This document shows, piece by piece, positions 32,349 through 40,641 of a stretch of DNA of 45,472 nt. Below the pieces are notes generated by a model. That model made no database searches, was not told where the DNA came from, and saw nothing but the letters and a program-made list of their open reading frames with translations. The position numbers and the translations under genes were made by a program. The first letter of the stretch is position 1. The number at the start of each line of letters is the position of its first letter. This DNA comes from a virus: positions 1-45,472 of the IMG/VR virus record IMGVR_UViG_3300042934_001340. One strand, written 5' to 3'.

Positions 32349-32936
32349 ATGGCTAAAGATGGAACTAACAGAGGCGGCCGCAGGGTTCGTGCCGGTGATA
32401 AACCGAAAGCTCTTGCAGATAAAATCCCTTTAGGGAAGGCGGCTAAGGTTTTGGAGGTTCCGGACTTACATCCCGAGTCAATGTTGGAAGCTGATGATTT
32501 GGAGGATGCAGCTGATTTGAATGGGGAGGATATGCCAGAACCAAGTGAATACCTAAGCACAAGGCAGAAGGATGGAAGACCGCTTGGTGCAGATGCGCTA
32601 TTTAAAGAAACTTGGAGGTGGCTAAAGGATCGCGGGTGTGAGAAATTCGTTAATCCCAGGCTGATTGAAGCCTATGCCCAGGCATTCACCCGTTATATTC
32701 AATGCGAGGAAGCCATAAGTACTTACGGGCTTTTAGGAAAACACCCAACTACGGGAGGCGCCATTGCAAGCCCATTCGTACAGATGAGCCAATCGTTTCA
32801 GAAACAGGCAAATCTCATCTGGTATGAGATTTTTGACATAGTGAAACAAAATTGTACCACAGCTTTTACCGGTAATCCGCAGGATGATATCATGGAGGCT
32901 CTGCTGTCGGGAAGGAAAGGACGGTATAACGTATGA
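32349..32936 (+). CDS. terS: terminase small subunit, P27 family
   Basis: 195 residues. An N-terminal basic, glycine-rich tail (MAKDGTNRGGRRVRAGDK) is followed by an acidic linker and a helical core: FKETWRWLKDRGCEKFVNPR, then YAQAFTRYIQCEEAISTYGL and SPFVQMSQSFQKQANLIWYE. This fits the P27-type terminase small subunit, which recognises the packaging site. GGAGG lies upstream at good spacing. Unusually, the large subunit gene is not next but about 5.8 kb away. Its end overlaps the adjacent methyltransferase start (ATGA). Confidence 0.85.
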   Translation: MAKDGTNRGGRRVRAGDKPKALADKIPLGKAAKVLEVPDLHPESMLEADDLEDAADLNGEDMPEPSEYLSTRQKDGRPLGADALFKETWRWLKDRGCEKFVNPRLIEAYAQAFTRYIQCEEAISTYGLLGKHPTTGGAIASPFVQMSQSFQKQANLIWYEIFDIVKQNCTTAFTGNPQDDIMEALLSGRKGRYNV

Positions 32937-34174
32937 ACACAACGGAACGCTTTGAAAAAGTAAATATAGACCGGCTTGTGCCATATGCAAGGAATGCACG
33001 TACACATAGTAAGGAGCAGATACTCCAACTTCGATCCTCCTTGCGTGAATTTGGATTTGTAAATCCTGTCATCGTAGATAAAGACCTGAACATTATAGCA
33101 GGCCATGGACGAATCCTTGCTGCAAAGGAAGAAGGAGTAACGGAAGTGCCCTGTGTGTTTGCTGAGCATCTGACAGAAGCCCAGAAAAGAGCTTACATAC
33201 TTGCCGATAACCGCCTTGCTATGAATGCGGGATGGGATGAGCAAATGTTATCGGTGGAGATTGCTGATTTACAAGCTGCCGACTTTGATGTGTTACTCCT
33301 GGGCTTCGACGATGCAGAATTAAATAAACTTATGGGTACTGTTGATGATGTCAAGGATGATGACTTTGATGTTGATAGCGAACTACAAAAACCTGCGGTA
33401 ACAAAGCCCGGTGACTTATGGCTTTTGGGCAGACACAGACTTGTTTGTGGTGACAGCACAAGGCAGGAAACCTACGACCTACTTATGGATGGAAACATGG
33501 CTAACCTTGTGGTCACGGATCCACCGTATAATGTCAACTACGAAGGAACAGCGGGCAAGATTAAAAACGACAATATGGCGGATGAGAAATTTTATAAGTT
33601 CCTATTGGACGCGTTCTCCCTCACTGAAAAGGTGATGGCTAAGGACGCGTCTATTTATGTATTCCATGCAGATACCGAGGGATTGAATTTCCGAAGAGCG
33701 TTTGCAGATGCAGGGTTCTATCTATCGGGAACGTGCATTTGGAAGAAGCAGTCACTGGTTCTAGGGCGATCTCCTTATCAGTGGCAGCATGAACCGGTGC
33801 TCTTTGGTTGGAAGAAGGCAGGAAAGCACGCTTGGTACTCCGACCGCAAGCAATCGACTATATGGGAGTTTGATAAACCGAGGAAAAACGCAGACCATCC
33901 TACCATGAAGCCGGTACCGCTTTTAGCTTATCCAATACTAAATTCCAGTATGACCGGATGTATTGTTCTTGATCCATTTGGAGGAAGCGGATCTACACTT
34001 ATTGCCTGCGAGCAGACAGGTAGGAACTGCTACATGACAGAGCTTGATGAGAAGTTCTGTGATGTTGTGGTAAGACGGTATATTGAACAGGCAGGAAATA
34101 CAGAAAATGTATATCTTATCCGAGGTGGTAATAAAGTACATTTTGATGATGTGGAGGTGCCAGCCCATGAATAG
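32933..34174 (+). CDS. ParB-domain fused N4/N6 DNA methyltransferase
   Basis: 413 residues. Residues about 1-105 are a ParB-like domain (RLVPYARNARTHSKEQILQL, then IIAGHGRILAAKEEG with the GHGR motif). Residues about 185-400 are an amino-methyltransferase of the beta type: TDPPYNVNYEG (D196) first, and the SAM-binding DPFGGSGSTLIA near residue 347. It methylates adenine-N6 or cytosine-N4; which one cannot be told. It overlaps the terminase small subunit gene by four bases. Phages use such orphan enzymes to evade host restriction, an inference here since no nuclease partner is present. Confidence 0.88.
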   Translation: MNTTERFEKVNIDRLVPYARNARTHSKEQILQLRSSLREFGFVNPVIVDKDLNIIAGHGRILAAKEEGVTEVPCVFAEHLTEAQKRAYILADNRLAMNAGWDEQMLSVEIADLQAADFDVLLLGFDDAELNKLMGTVDDVKDDDFDVDSELQKPAVTKPGDLWLLGRHRLVCGDSTRQETYDLLMDGNMANLVVTDPPYNVNYEGTAGKIKNDNMADEKFYKFLLDAFSLTEKVMAKDASIYVFHADTEGLNFRRAFADAGFYLSGTCIWKKQSLVLGRSPYQWQHEPVLFGWKKAGKHAWYSDRKQSTIWEFDKPRKNADHPTMKPVPLLAYPILNSSMTGCIVLDPFGGSGSTLIACEQTGRNCYMTELDEKFCDVVVRRYIEQAGNTENVYLIRGGNKVHFDDVEVPAHE

Positions 34175-35852
34175 TCAGCTTACCCTCGGGTCACTTTTTT
34201 CCGGAAGCGGTGGGTTTGAGCTGGGAGGACTCCTTAACGGTATTAAACCCGTCTGGAATTCAGAAATTGAACCTTTTCCCATAAGGGTAACTACTAAACG
34301 ATTCCCATGGGTATGTCATCTTGGTGACATTTCGGCAATCGATGGTTCGAAGATTGAGCCGGTAAATATTATTACTTTTGGTTCACCATGCACTGACATG
34401 AGCATCGCAGGAAAACGAACAGGGTTGGACGGAAAGCAATCAGTACTGTTTTATGAAGCAATTAGAATAATAAATGAAATGAGGTGTGCTACTGATGGCA
34501 ACTATCCAAGATTTATATTGTGGGAAAACGTGCCAGGTGCGTTCTCATCAAACCAAGGAGAAGACTTCAAGGCAGTCCTCAATGCAATTATTCAGATTGC
34601 AGAACCGGATGCCGAGGTGCCTTCGTCTGGTAAGAGCGGATGGCCATATGCCGACATTTATGTGGGTAACGGATGGAGCCTGGCTTACCGAACTGTCGAT
34701 GCGCAATATTTCGGAGTCGCCCAACGGCGCAAAAGAATCTACCTTGTCACAGATTTTGGAAGCGAACGTGCCGGAGAGATTCTCTTTGAGTCCCAAGGCT
34801 TGTCAAGGAATTTTACGCCGTGCTTCGGCACGGGGCAAACAGTTGCCGCAGGTTCTGAGGGAAGCATTGGAGAGCCAATCTGTGTCTTGAACGATCAGGG
34901 CGGTTCTTATATAACGGTTAAGGAAGGAATGACTGCCACGCTTCGTGCGGAGGAACACGGGCATCAGCCTATCGTATTTGAATCGGGTGCGTCATCCAGG
35001 GTTGGCGGTCATGTTGATGATAATATGGCAGGAACACTTCGTGCCTGTATGGGTGATAATCAACTGGCGGTAGTAGTAGAAAATCATCCGGCAGACAGCA
35101 GGGTAAAATTAAATAGAAGTGGTAAAGTACAGTCCCTTACTTCCCGAATGGGAACAGGCGGCAACAATGTTCCGTTGACATTGAAAATTCGATCCGGATG
35201 CGAGGGTGGTGGTAAGGGAGCACTGTTGCAGGAAGATAAATCGGCGACACTTTCAACAGTCAATGACCAGTCAGTTTTTGTACCGAAGCCGATGAGCATT
35301 GCAGGCAATATTATTGACCGCTCGGAAAAAAGTGGTGGTAACGGACTTGGAGTCAATGAAGATATTTCTTTTACACTTAATACAGCAGATCGTCATGCTG
35401 TGGTTTATTCCATGCCAGATGTTCCATTCCACACAACATTCAGTGAAAACATAGCATCAACATTGCTTAACAGGGATTATAAAAGTGCTCCGCTGGTTTC
35501 GTACGGCATTGACCGTGCAGTAGCAAAGCCTGAGAAATCAAAGTATATCGTGAGAAGGCTCACTCCCACCGAATGCGCAAGGTTGCAAGGTTTTCCTGAC
35601 TGGTGGTGTGAAGGACTTGAAACATCGGACCCTACGGAGGAGGAAATTGGCTGGTGGTCTGAAGTGTTTGAAACTCATCGTCGTATCTGTTGTACTTCTA
35701 CGAAAGCTAAGACCAGAAAGCAGATAATAAAATGGCTTCAAAATCCCCATTCTGATTCATCGGAATATAAAATGTGGGGGAATGGAGTTGCTCTTCCTTG
35801 CGTCTGCTTTGTTATGCGTGGGATTGTTGAGGCAACACAAAGAGGAATGTAA
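34167..35852 (+). CDS. phage cytosine-C5 methyltransferase with repeated insert
   Basis: 561 residues from ATG 34167 (GTGGAGG upstream), overlapping the previous gene by eight bases. Motif I SLFSGSGGFE near residue 9, motif IV GSPCTDMS with catalytic C75, motif VI WENVPGAF, motif VIII QYFGVAQRRKRIYLV, and C-terminal ECARLQGFPDWW with GNGVALPC. Between motif VIII and motif IX lies about 220 residues with at least five loose copies of a TLxxxxxxxxAVV-type unit (for example GTLRACMGDNQLAVV, FTLNTADRHAVV). It is an orphan modification enzyme, with no partner nuclease beside it. Confidence 0.88.
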   Translation: MNSQLTLGSLFSGSGGFELGGLLNGIKPVWNSEIEPFPIRVTTKRFPWVCHLGDISAIDGSKIEPVNIITFGSPCTDMSIAGKRTGLDGKQSVLFYEAIRIINEMRCATDGNYPRFILWENVPGAFSSNQGEDFKAVLNAIIQIAEPDAEVPSSGKSGWPYADIYVGNGWSLAYRTVDAQYFGVAQRRKRIYLVTDFGSERAGEILFESQGLSRNFTPCFGTGQTVAAGSEGSIGEPICVLNDQGGSYITVKEGMTATLRAEEHGHQPIVFESGASSRVGGHVDDNMAGTLRACMGDNQLAVVVENHPADSRVKLNRSGKVQSLTSRMGTGGNNVPLTLKIRSGCEGGGKGALLQEDKSATLSTVNDQSVFVPKPMSIAGNIIDRSEKSGGNGLGVNEDISFTLNTADRHAVVYSMPDVPFHTTFSENIASTLLNRDYKSAPLVSYGIDRAVAKPEKSKYIVRRLTPTECARLQGFPDWWCEGLETSDPTEEEIGWWSEVFETHRRICCTSTKAKTRKQIIKWLQNPHSDSSEYKMWGNGVALPCVCFVMRGIVEATQRGM

Positions 35853-35880
35853 TATCTTTCATTCTTATCAAATAAAACAC

Positions 35881-35913
35881 TTGCTATATAACAGATTTAG
35901 AGTGATATATGTA
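35881..35913 (+). promoter_or_regulatory. candidate promoter, copy 1 of a repeated element
   Basis: TTGCTA (35881-35886), 17 bases, GATATA (35904-35909). The -10 lies in an 18-base block TTTAGAGTGATATATGTA (35896-35913) that is repeated exactly at 37006-37023 before the amidoligase gene. Confidence 0.5.
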
Positions 35914-35942
35914 ACTACCAAATTGAAAGGTAGGTAATTGAA

Positions 35943-36710
35943 ATGATAGCTCATTACAACTTAAGAAGCACAAACCGTAAGGAACTAGCCATAGCGATCA
36001 GTGAAATTATGAATAAACCGTTGGAATACAAAGGTGCACCATCCTTTGATTATGCCGTTGGAGAGTTTACCGTTGGTAAGTACGGAGAACTTTCCGGGGA
36101 TCTTGCGCAGGAGCTGTTAGATGCTCTGGCAGAGAGGGGATTTGTTGATCCCGAAAGTGGTAGAGCATTTATTCTTGAAGAACTTATGGAGGAACCGGTA
36201 GAGATTTACATACCGGAGTTGGCACCACAGAGGAATTATAACTGCGATTATTATTACGATGGTCCATCACCTAATGATGCCCCAGAAATGCTCGCAATTG
36301 AAATGCCATTGGAGGGCTTTAATGAAAATTCTCTATCAAACCTGGAACGGATGATTGCCAGTAAGTCTGAACTTATCAAGAAAGCCATTGATACCGAGGA
36401 ACTCTCAATCCAAAAAACGGATACCTCAATTAAGTTTCCTTGGTTTTCAGCAGAAGCTACAGGCGATGAGGTGAATGCGTATTCTCATTTTGTTAGTGCT
36501 TTGTGTAAAGCGGCTAAGGAACATTCCAGAGTGACAGCAAAGGAGAAACCGGTAGAGAATGAGAAGTTCGCCTTTCGAGTTTTCCTTATAAGACTGGGGT
36601 TTGTAGGTAATGAGTATAAAGTTGCCCGTAAGATTTTGCTTCGAAACCTTACAGGAAGCAGTGCCTTCAAGAATGGAAAATCAAAGACGGAGGTGGGCAT
36701 AGATGAATAG
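35943..36710 (+). CDS. virulence-related phage protein, unknown function
   Basis: 255 residues, matching the group commonly labelled virulence-related protein in clostridial phages; that label carries no function. The N-terminal part has KELAIAISEIMNKPLEYKGA and a strand YAVGEFTVGKYGELSG. The C-terminal 45 residues (ENEKFAFRVFLIRLGFVGNE, then RKILLRNLTGSSAF) closely resemble the tail of the amidoligase encoded downstream. A repeated promoter-like block precedes it. It overlaps the DUF4314 gene by eight bases. Confidence 0.75.
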   Translation: MIAHYNLRSTNRKELAIAISEIMNKPLEYKGAPSFDYAVGEFTVGKYGELSGDLAQELLDALAERGFVDPESGRAFILEELMEEPVEIYIPELAPQRNYNCDYYYDGPSPNDAPEMLAIEMPLEGFNENSLSNLERMIASKSELIKKAIDTEELSIQKTDTSIKFPWFSAEATGDEVNAYSHFVSALCKAAKEHSRVTAKEKPVENEKFAFRVFLIRLGFVGNEYKVARKILLRNLTGSSAFKNGKSKTEVGIDE

Positions 36711-36927
36711 GTTTCCATCAAAGGAAATTGTAGAACAGCTCCGCAGAGAATACCCCGTTGGAACACGTATTGAATTGATACACATGGATGATCCCTATTC
36801 CAAGCTTAAGCAAGGTGATTTGGGTACAGTACGGACAGTTGATGATATCGGAACTATTTTCTGCAACTGGGACTGTGGCTCATCTCTTGGGGTAGTGTAT
36901 GGAGAGGATATCATAAGAAAGCTTTAA
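36703..36927 (+). CDS. DUF4314 protein
   Basis: 74 residues. A short helix (KEIVEQLRREYPVGTRIELI) leads into a small beta barrel: DPYSKLKQGDLGTVRTVDDI, then IFCNWDCGSSLGVVYGED. This matches DUF4314, common in the cargo of Lachnospiraceae phages. The function is unknown. The gene begins inside the end of the virulence-related gene and has its own AGG-rich site. Confidence 0.85.
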   Translation: MNRFPSKEIVEQLRREYPVGTRIELIHMDDPYSKLKQGDLGTVRTVDDIGTIFCNWDCGSSLGVVYGEDIIRKL

Positions 36928-36990
36928 AAGTACACACATTTTAAGTCTGTTCTGGCAATATGATTGTGTCTTTTATTGCCTCTATATTGC

Positions 36991-37023
36991 TTGATATTAT
37001 CCCCTTTTAGAGTGATATATGTA
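36991..37023 (+). promoter_or_regulatory. candidate promoter, copy 2 of a repeated element
   Basis: TTGATA (36991-36996), 17 bases, GATATA (37014-37019), inside the same 18-base block (37006-37023) as before the virulence-related gene. Confidence 0.55.
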
Positions 37024-37078
37024 CATGCGAAGAACAACAGCATTGCAAAAACACATCACTTCAAGGAGGAAAACGACA

Positions 37079-37978
37079 ATGTTTACAAGCAGATTTGGAA
37101 TTGAAATTGAATTCACAGGAATTACGAGAAAGGAAGCTGCAAGGGTAACCGCGGAGTTCCTAAACGGAACAGTAACTGAGGTGGGAGATTACTATGACAC
37201 AAAGAAGGTAACCGCTCCGGACGGCAGGGTGTGGAAGCTCATGTATGACGGAAGCATAGCTTGCCAGAAGAAACAAGGCGGCTCCAAAGCAAATACAGGT
37301 AAGGAATACAGCGTGGAGTTGGTCAGCCCTGTGCTAACTTACAAGGAGGATATTGAAACCCTACAAGAACTGGTAAGACAGCTTAGACACGCAGGTGCTT
37401 TTGCAAACTCCTCCTGCGGGATACACATACACCTCGATGGGGCAAATCATACACCAAGGAGCATTCGTAACTATATAAATATTATCGCAAGCAAGAACGA
37501 TCTTTTTTATAAGGCATTGCAGATTGAACCTGCGAGAATGGGTTACTGCAAAAAGATGGATAGCATTTTGGTAGAAAAGATGAACCGAAAGAAACCAAAG
37601 ACAATGCGTGCGATTGAGGAAATCTGGTATGAAGGATATAGTGAAACACGTAGCCAGCACTACCATCAAAGTCGATACCACTTCCTAAACCTCCACAGTT
37701 TCTTTACCGGAAACCACACGGTGGAACTCAGGGGATTTAATTCGGAGCTTCATGCAGGTAAGATTAGGAGTTACATTGTTCTTGCCCTTGCCCTAAACAA
37801 TCAGGCTTTGACACAGAAATGTGCATCAGCAAGAAAACCGCAGACGGAGAATGAGAAGTTTGCTATGCGGACCTATTTAAACCGCATCGGATTTATCGGT
37901 GACGAATTTGCAAACTGCCGTGAACACTTGATAGCGCATTTGGATGGGTCTGCGGCATGGCGATTTCGGGCAGCCTGA
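37079..37978 (+). CDS. amidoligase-family protein
   Basis: 299 residues from ATG 37079, after AAGGAGG; a start at 37019 would fall within the promoter block. The ATP-grasp-like amidoligase motifs are FGIEIEFTGI near the N-terminus (E residues for Mg/ATP), KEYSVELVSPVL, CGIHIHLDGA, and TVELRGFNSELHAGKI. Such enzymes form amide or isopeptide bonds, often with glutamate. The C-terminal 40 residues (ENEKFAMRTYLNRIGFIGDE) resemble the tail of the virulence-related protein. The gamma-glutamylcyclotransferase gene lies 31 bases downstream, a pairing known for this family. Confidence 0.85.
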   Translation: MFTSRFGIEIEFTGITRKEAARVTAEFLNGTVTEVGDYYDTKKVTAPDGRVWKLMYDGSIACQKKQGGSKANTGKEYSVELVSPVLTYKEDIETLQELVRQLRHAGAFANSSCGIHIHLDGANHTPRSIRNYINIIASKNDLFYKALQIEPARMGYCKKMDSILVEKMNRKKPKTMRAIEEIWYEGYSETRSQHYHQSRYHFLNLHSFFTGNHTVELRGFNSELHAGKIRSYIVLALALNNQALTQKCASARKPQTENEKFAMRTYLNRIGFIGDEFANCREHLIAHLDGSAAWRFRAA

Positions 37979-38009
37979 AAAAGCGAAAGAATGATGGAGG
38001 AAAACGAGA

Positions 38010-38474
38010 ATGGATAAGAATATAAAATTGTATCTTGCCTACGGGTCGAATTTGAATTTAAAACAAATGGCACATCGATGCCCCACGGCAAGAGTCGTCG
38101 GGACAAGTGAAATGAAGGATTATAGACTTCTTTTTCGAGGTGCTCATGCAGGAGCGGTGGCAACCGTAGAACCATTCAAAGGCGGAAGTGTTCCGGTATT
38201 AGTTTGGGAGACGACATCTGCCGATGAAGCTTCTCTTGATCATTATGAGGGGTGGCCATTTCTTTACCGAAAGGAAACGGTTCAGGCGAAACTGAAAGGA
38301 AAGTCCATCAAGGCTTTTGTTTATATTATGAATGATGGAAGACCATTGGGGATGCCAAGCTGCTATTATTATAATACAATAATGGAAGGCTATAAGGATG
38401 CTGGTTTCAATTTAGATATCCTGCGTCAGGCAGCAAAGGATTCCAATGAATCAGAGGATGTTGCATATGAATGA
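38010..38474 (+). CDS. gamma-glutamylcyclotransferase-like protein
   Basis: 154 residues. YGSNL at 11-15 is the substrate-binding loop of the GGCT/AIG2 fold. E80 in DHYEGWP is the probable catalytic acid, and FVYIMNDG fits the core strand. The family releases 5-oxoproline from gamma-glutamyl amines. Next to an amidoligase it probably reverses or trims a gamma-glutamyl-type modification, whose substrate is unknown. It overlaps the DUF5049 gene by eight bases. Confidence 0.88.
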   Translation: MDKNIKLYLAYGSNLNLKQMAHRCPTARVVGTSEMKDYRLLFRGAHAGAVATVEPFKGGSVPVLVWETTSADEASLDHYEGWPFLYRKETVQAKLKGKSIKAFVYIMNDGRPLGMPSCYYYNTIMEGYKDAGFNLDILRQAAKDSNESEDVAYE

Positions 38475-38652
38475 AAAGGTAAGAGAACAGATATTGGCCA
38501 TACGAAGCAGTGGTATCACAAATATGTTTGATGTCCCGAGAGTGCAATACATTGCAAATGAGCTAGGATATTATGAACTCGTAGTGTATCTTATAGAACA
38601 CAAGGCGGATTACAGCCGGTTTATTTTAACGGGAAAGGCAGACGGAAATTAA
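38467..38652 (+). CDS. DUF5049 protein
   Basis: 61 residues from ATG 38467, with AGAGGATG upstream inside the previous gene. A compact helical protein: VREQILAIRSSGITNMFDVP, then QYIANELGYYELVVYLIEH. This fits DUF5049, another small cargo gene of clostridial phages, with no known function. A strong terminator follows 20 bases after its stop and closes the cargo cassette. Confidence 0.8.
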   Translation: MNEKVREQILAIRSSGITNMFDVPRVQYIANELGYYELVVYLIEHKADYSRFILTGKADGN

Positions 38653-38672
38653 ATTATCAACAACTAAAAACG

Positions 38673-38719
38673 GGCAAAAGCAAAGGGCTTCAGTGTAGGC
38701 TCTTTGCTTTTGCCTGTTT
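38673..38719 (+). terminator. terminator before the terminase large subunit
   Basis: GGCAAAAGCAAAG (38673-38685) pairs perfectly over 13 bases with CTTTGCTTTTGCC (38702-38714), followed by TGTTTT. It ends the cargo transcript just before the large terminase gene, which must then depend on read-through or an internal promoter. Confidence 0.85.
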
Positions 38720-38738
38720 TATTAGAGGAGATGGTGTT

Positions 38739-40340
38739 TTGCGGAGATTGAAAAAGTACAAACCGACTGCCTTTATGTGCAAAGATTCTTATTATGACAA
38801 GAAGGCTGCTGATTATGCGGTTTCATTTATTGAAGCACTATCCCATACGAAGGGGTCCTGGGCAGGGAAGCCTTTTGAACTTATTGATTGGCAGGAGCAG
38901 ATAGTCAGGGATTTGTTTGGGATACTTAAACCTAACGGTTATCGGCAGTTCAATACAGCTTATGTGGAAATTCCAAAGAAGATGGGAAAGAGTGAACTTG
39001 CTGCTGCAATCGCCCTTCTTCTTACTTGCGGAGATGGGGAGGAGCGGGCAGAGGTGTATGGTTGTGCTGCGGATCGCCAACAGGCATCCATCGTGTTTGA
39101 GGTAGCCGCTGATATGGTGCGGATGTGTCCGGCTCTTTCAAGGAGGGTAAAGCTTTTAGCTTCCACTAAGCGCTTGGTATATCTTCCCACCAACAGCTTC
39201 TATCAGGTGCTTTCTGCAGAAGCATATTCCAAGCATGGTTTTAACATACACGGGGTAGTATTTGATGAACTCCATACTCAGCCTAACCGAAAGCTGTTTG
39301 ATGTCATGACAAAAGGTTCGGGAGATGCAAGAATGCAGCCGCTGTATTTTCTAATCACTACAGCCGGAACAGACACACAAAGCATTTGTTATGAAACCCA
39401 CCAAAAGGCACTGGATATTTTGGAAGGTCGCAAAAAAGATATGACCTTTTACCCTGTTATTTACGGAGCTAAAGAGGATGAGGACTGGACGGATCCTAAG
39501 GTGTGGAAGAAAGCCAACCCATCTCTTGGAATTACAGTCGGGATTGATAAGGTTAAGGTAGCTTGTGAGTCAGCGAAGCAGAACCCTGCAGAGGAGAACA
39601 GCTTCCGTCAGCTTCGACTCAACCAGTGGGTGAAGCAGGCAGTCCGTTGGATGCCTATGGCAAGATGGGATGCCTGTGCTTTTCCTAATGATGCACAAAG
39701 CCTTGAAGGCAGAGTTTGTTACGGTGGATTGGATCTTTCTTCCACCACAGACATCACTGCTTTTGTATTGGTATTCCCACCATTAACAGAAAATGAGAAA
39801 TATGAAATCCTACCCTTCTTCTGGATACCGGAGGATAACATTGATTTAAGGGTTCGCCGTGATCATGTTCAGTATGATTTGTGGGAAAAGCAGGGACACC
39901 TCATGACCACGGAGGGGAATGTGTTACATTACGGTTTTATCGAACGCTTCATAGAGGAATTGGGAGTCAAATTTAACATCCGTGAAATTGCCTTTGACCG
40001 ATGGGGTGCAGTACAGATGGTTCAGAATCTGGAAGGCTTAGGCTTCACAGTGGTTCCTTTTGGGCAGGGATTTAAGGACATGAGTCCTCCAACCAAGGAA
40101 CTGATGAAGCTGACATTGGAAGAGAAAATTGCTCATGGCGGTCACCCAGTACTACGATGGATGATGGATAACATTTTTATTCGAACCGATCCTGCAGGTA
40201 ATATTAAACCGGATAAGGAAAAGAGCACGGAGAAGATAGATGGAGCGGTTGCAACCATCATGGCTCTTGACCGTGCCCTTCGATGTGGGTTAGGAGGAGG
40301 TGAGTCTGTATACGAAAAAAGAGGTTTGCTTATTTTATAA
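38739..40340 (+). CDS. terL: terminase large subunit
   Basis: 533 residues. Walker A PKKMGKS (79-85), Walker B VVFDELH (D176, E177), coupling motif LITTAGT, and the nuclease domain beginning GGLDLSSTTD near residue 327 with later acids DRWGA and KIDGAVATIMALDRA. It is the ATP-driven motor and nuclease that packages DNA into the prohead. The start is TTG 38739, eight bases after AGAGGAG; no in-frame ATG fits. The terminator directly upstream and the distance from the small subunit are unusual. Confidence 0.92.
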   Translation: MRRLKKYKPTAFMCKDSYYDKKAADYAVSFIEALSHTKGSWAGKPFELIDWQEQIVRDLFGILKPNGYRQFNTAYVEIPKKMGKSELAAAIALLLTCGDGEERAEVYGCAADRQQASIVFEVAADMVRMCPALSRRVKLLASTKRLVYLPTNSFYQVLSAEAYSKHGFNIHGVVFDELHTQPNRKLFDVMTKGSGDARMQPLYFLITTAGTDTQSICYETHQKALDILEGRKKDMTFYPVIYGAKEDEDWTDPKVWKKANPSLGITVGIDKVKVACESAKQNPAEENSFRQLRLNQWVKQAVRWMPMARWDACAFPNDAQSLEGRVCYGGLDLSSTTDITAFVLVFPPLTENEKYEILPFFWIPEDNIDLRVRRDHVQYDLWEKQGHLMTTEGNVLHYGFIERFIEELGVKFNIREIAFDRWGAVQMVQNLEGLGFTVVPFGQGFKDMSPPTKELMKLTLEEKIAHGGHPVLRWMMDNIFIRTDPAGNIKPDKEKSTEKIDGAVATIMALDRALRCGLGGGESVYEKRGLLIL

Positions 40341-40343
40341 GAA

Positions 40344-40598
40344 TTACAACCAAACAGCAGTTGTTGTAGTGTTTCCAGCAATATTAATTGATTTTTCATA
40401 ACTAAATGTTATGCCCAGTAGATGGGAATTCCTTTTTAAAAATTTACCAAACTGCGCATTAGGAGAATTCGCTGGAGACATACCATGGTTGATTGTATAG
40501 TTTCCAGTTAAAAGTTGTATGATTTTGACCGTAGTAAGCTCGTTTCCGGAGAGACGTAACCCGTTGATAATGGTTCGAATGGATTGAATATTATTCAT
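40344..40598 (-). CDS. small minus-strand protein in a late-operon insertion
   Basis: 84 residues. The sequence looks like a small winged-helix-type fold (IRTIINGLRLSGNELTTVKI, then a threonine-rich end) but I cannot name a family. GGAGG lies before the ATG on the minus strand. It is downstream of the HTH gene at 40642-41088 and probably cotranscribed. It converges on the large terminase gene, with four bases between the stops. Confidence 0.65.
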   Translation of the reverse strand: MNNIQSIRTIINGLRLSGNELTTVKIIQLLTGNYTINHGMSPANSPNAQFGKFLKRNSHLLGITFSYEKSINIAGNTTTTAVWL

Positions 40599-40641
40599 TA
40601 AACTGCCTCCATATAATTGTTATTTAAAAAGTGTCAATTAC

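Noticed and set aside
34486-34890. 134-codon frame inside the phage C5 methyltransferase
   Set aside because: The methyltransferase frame has full motifs; the alternative has no domain and no ribosome binding site.
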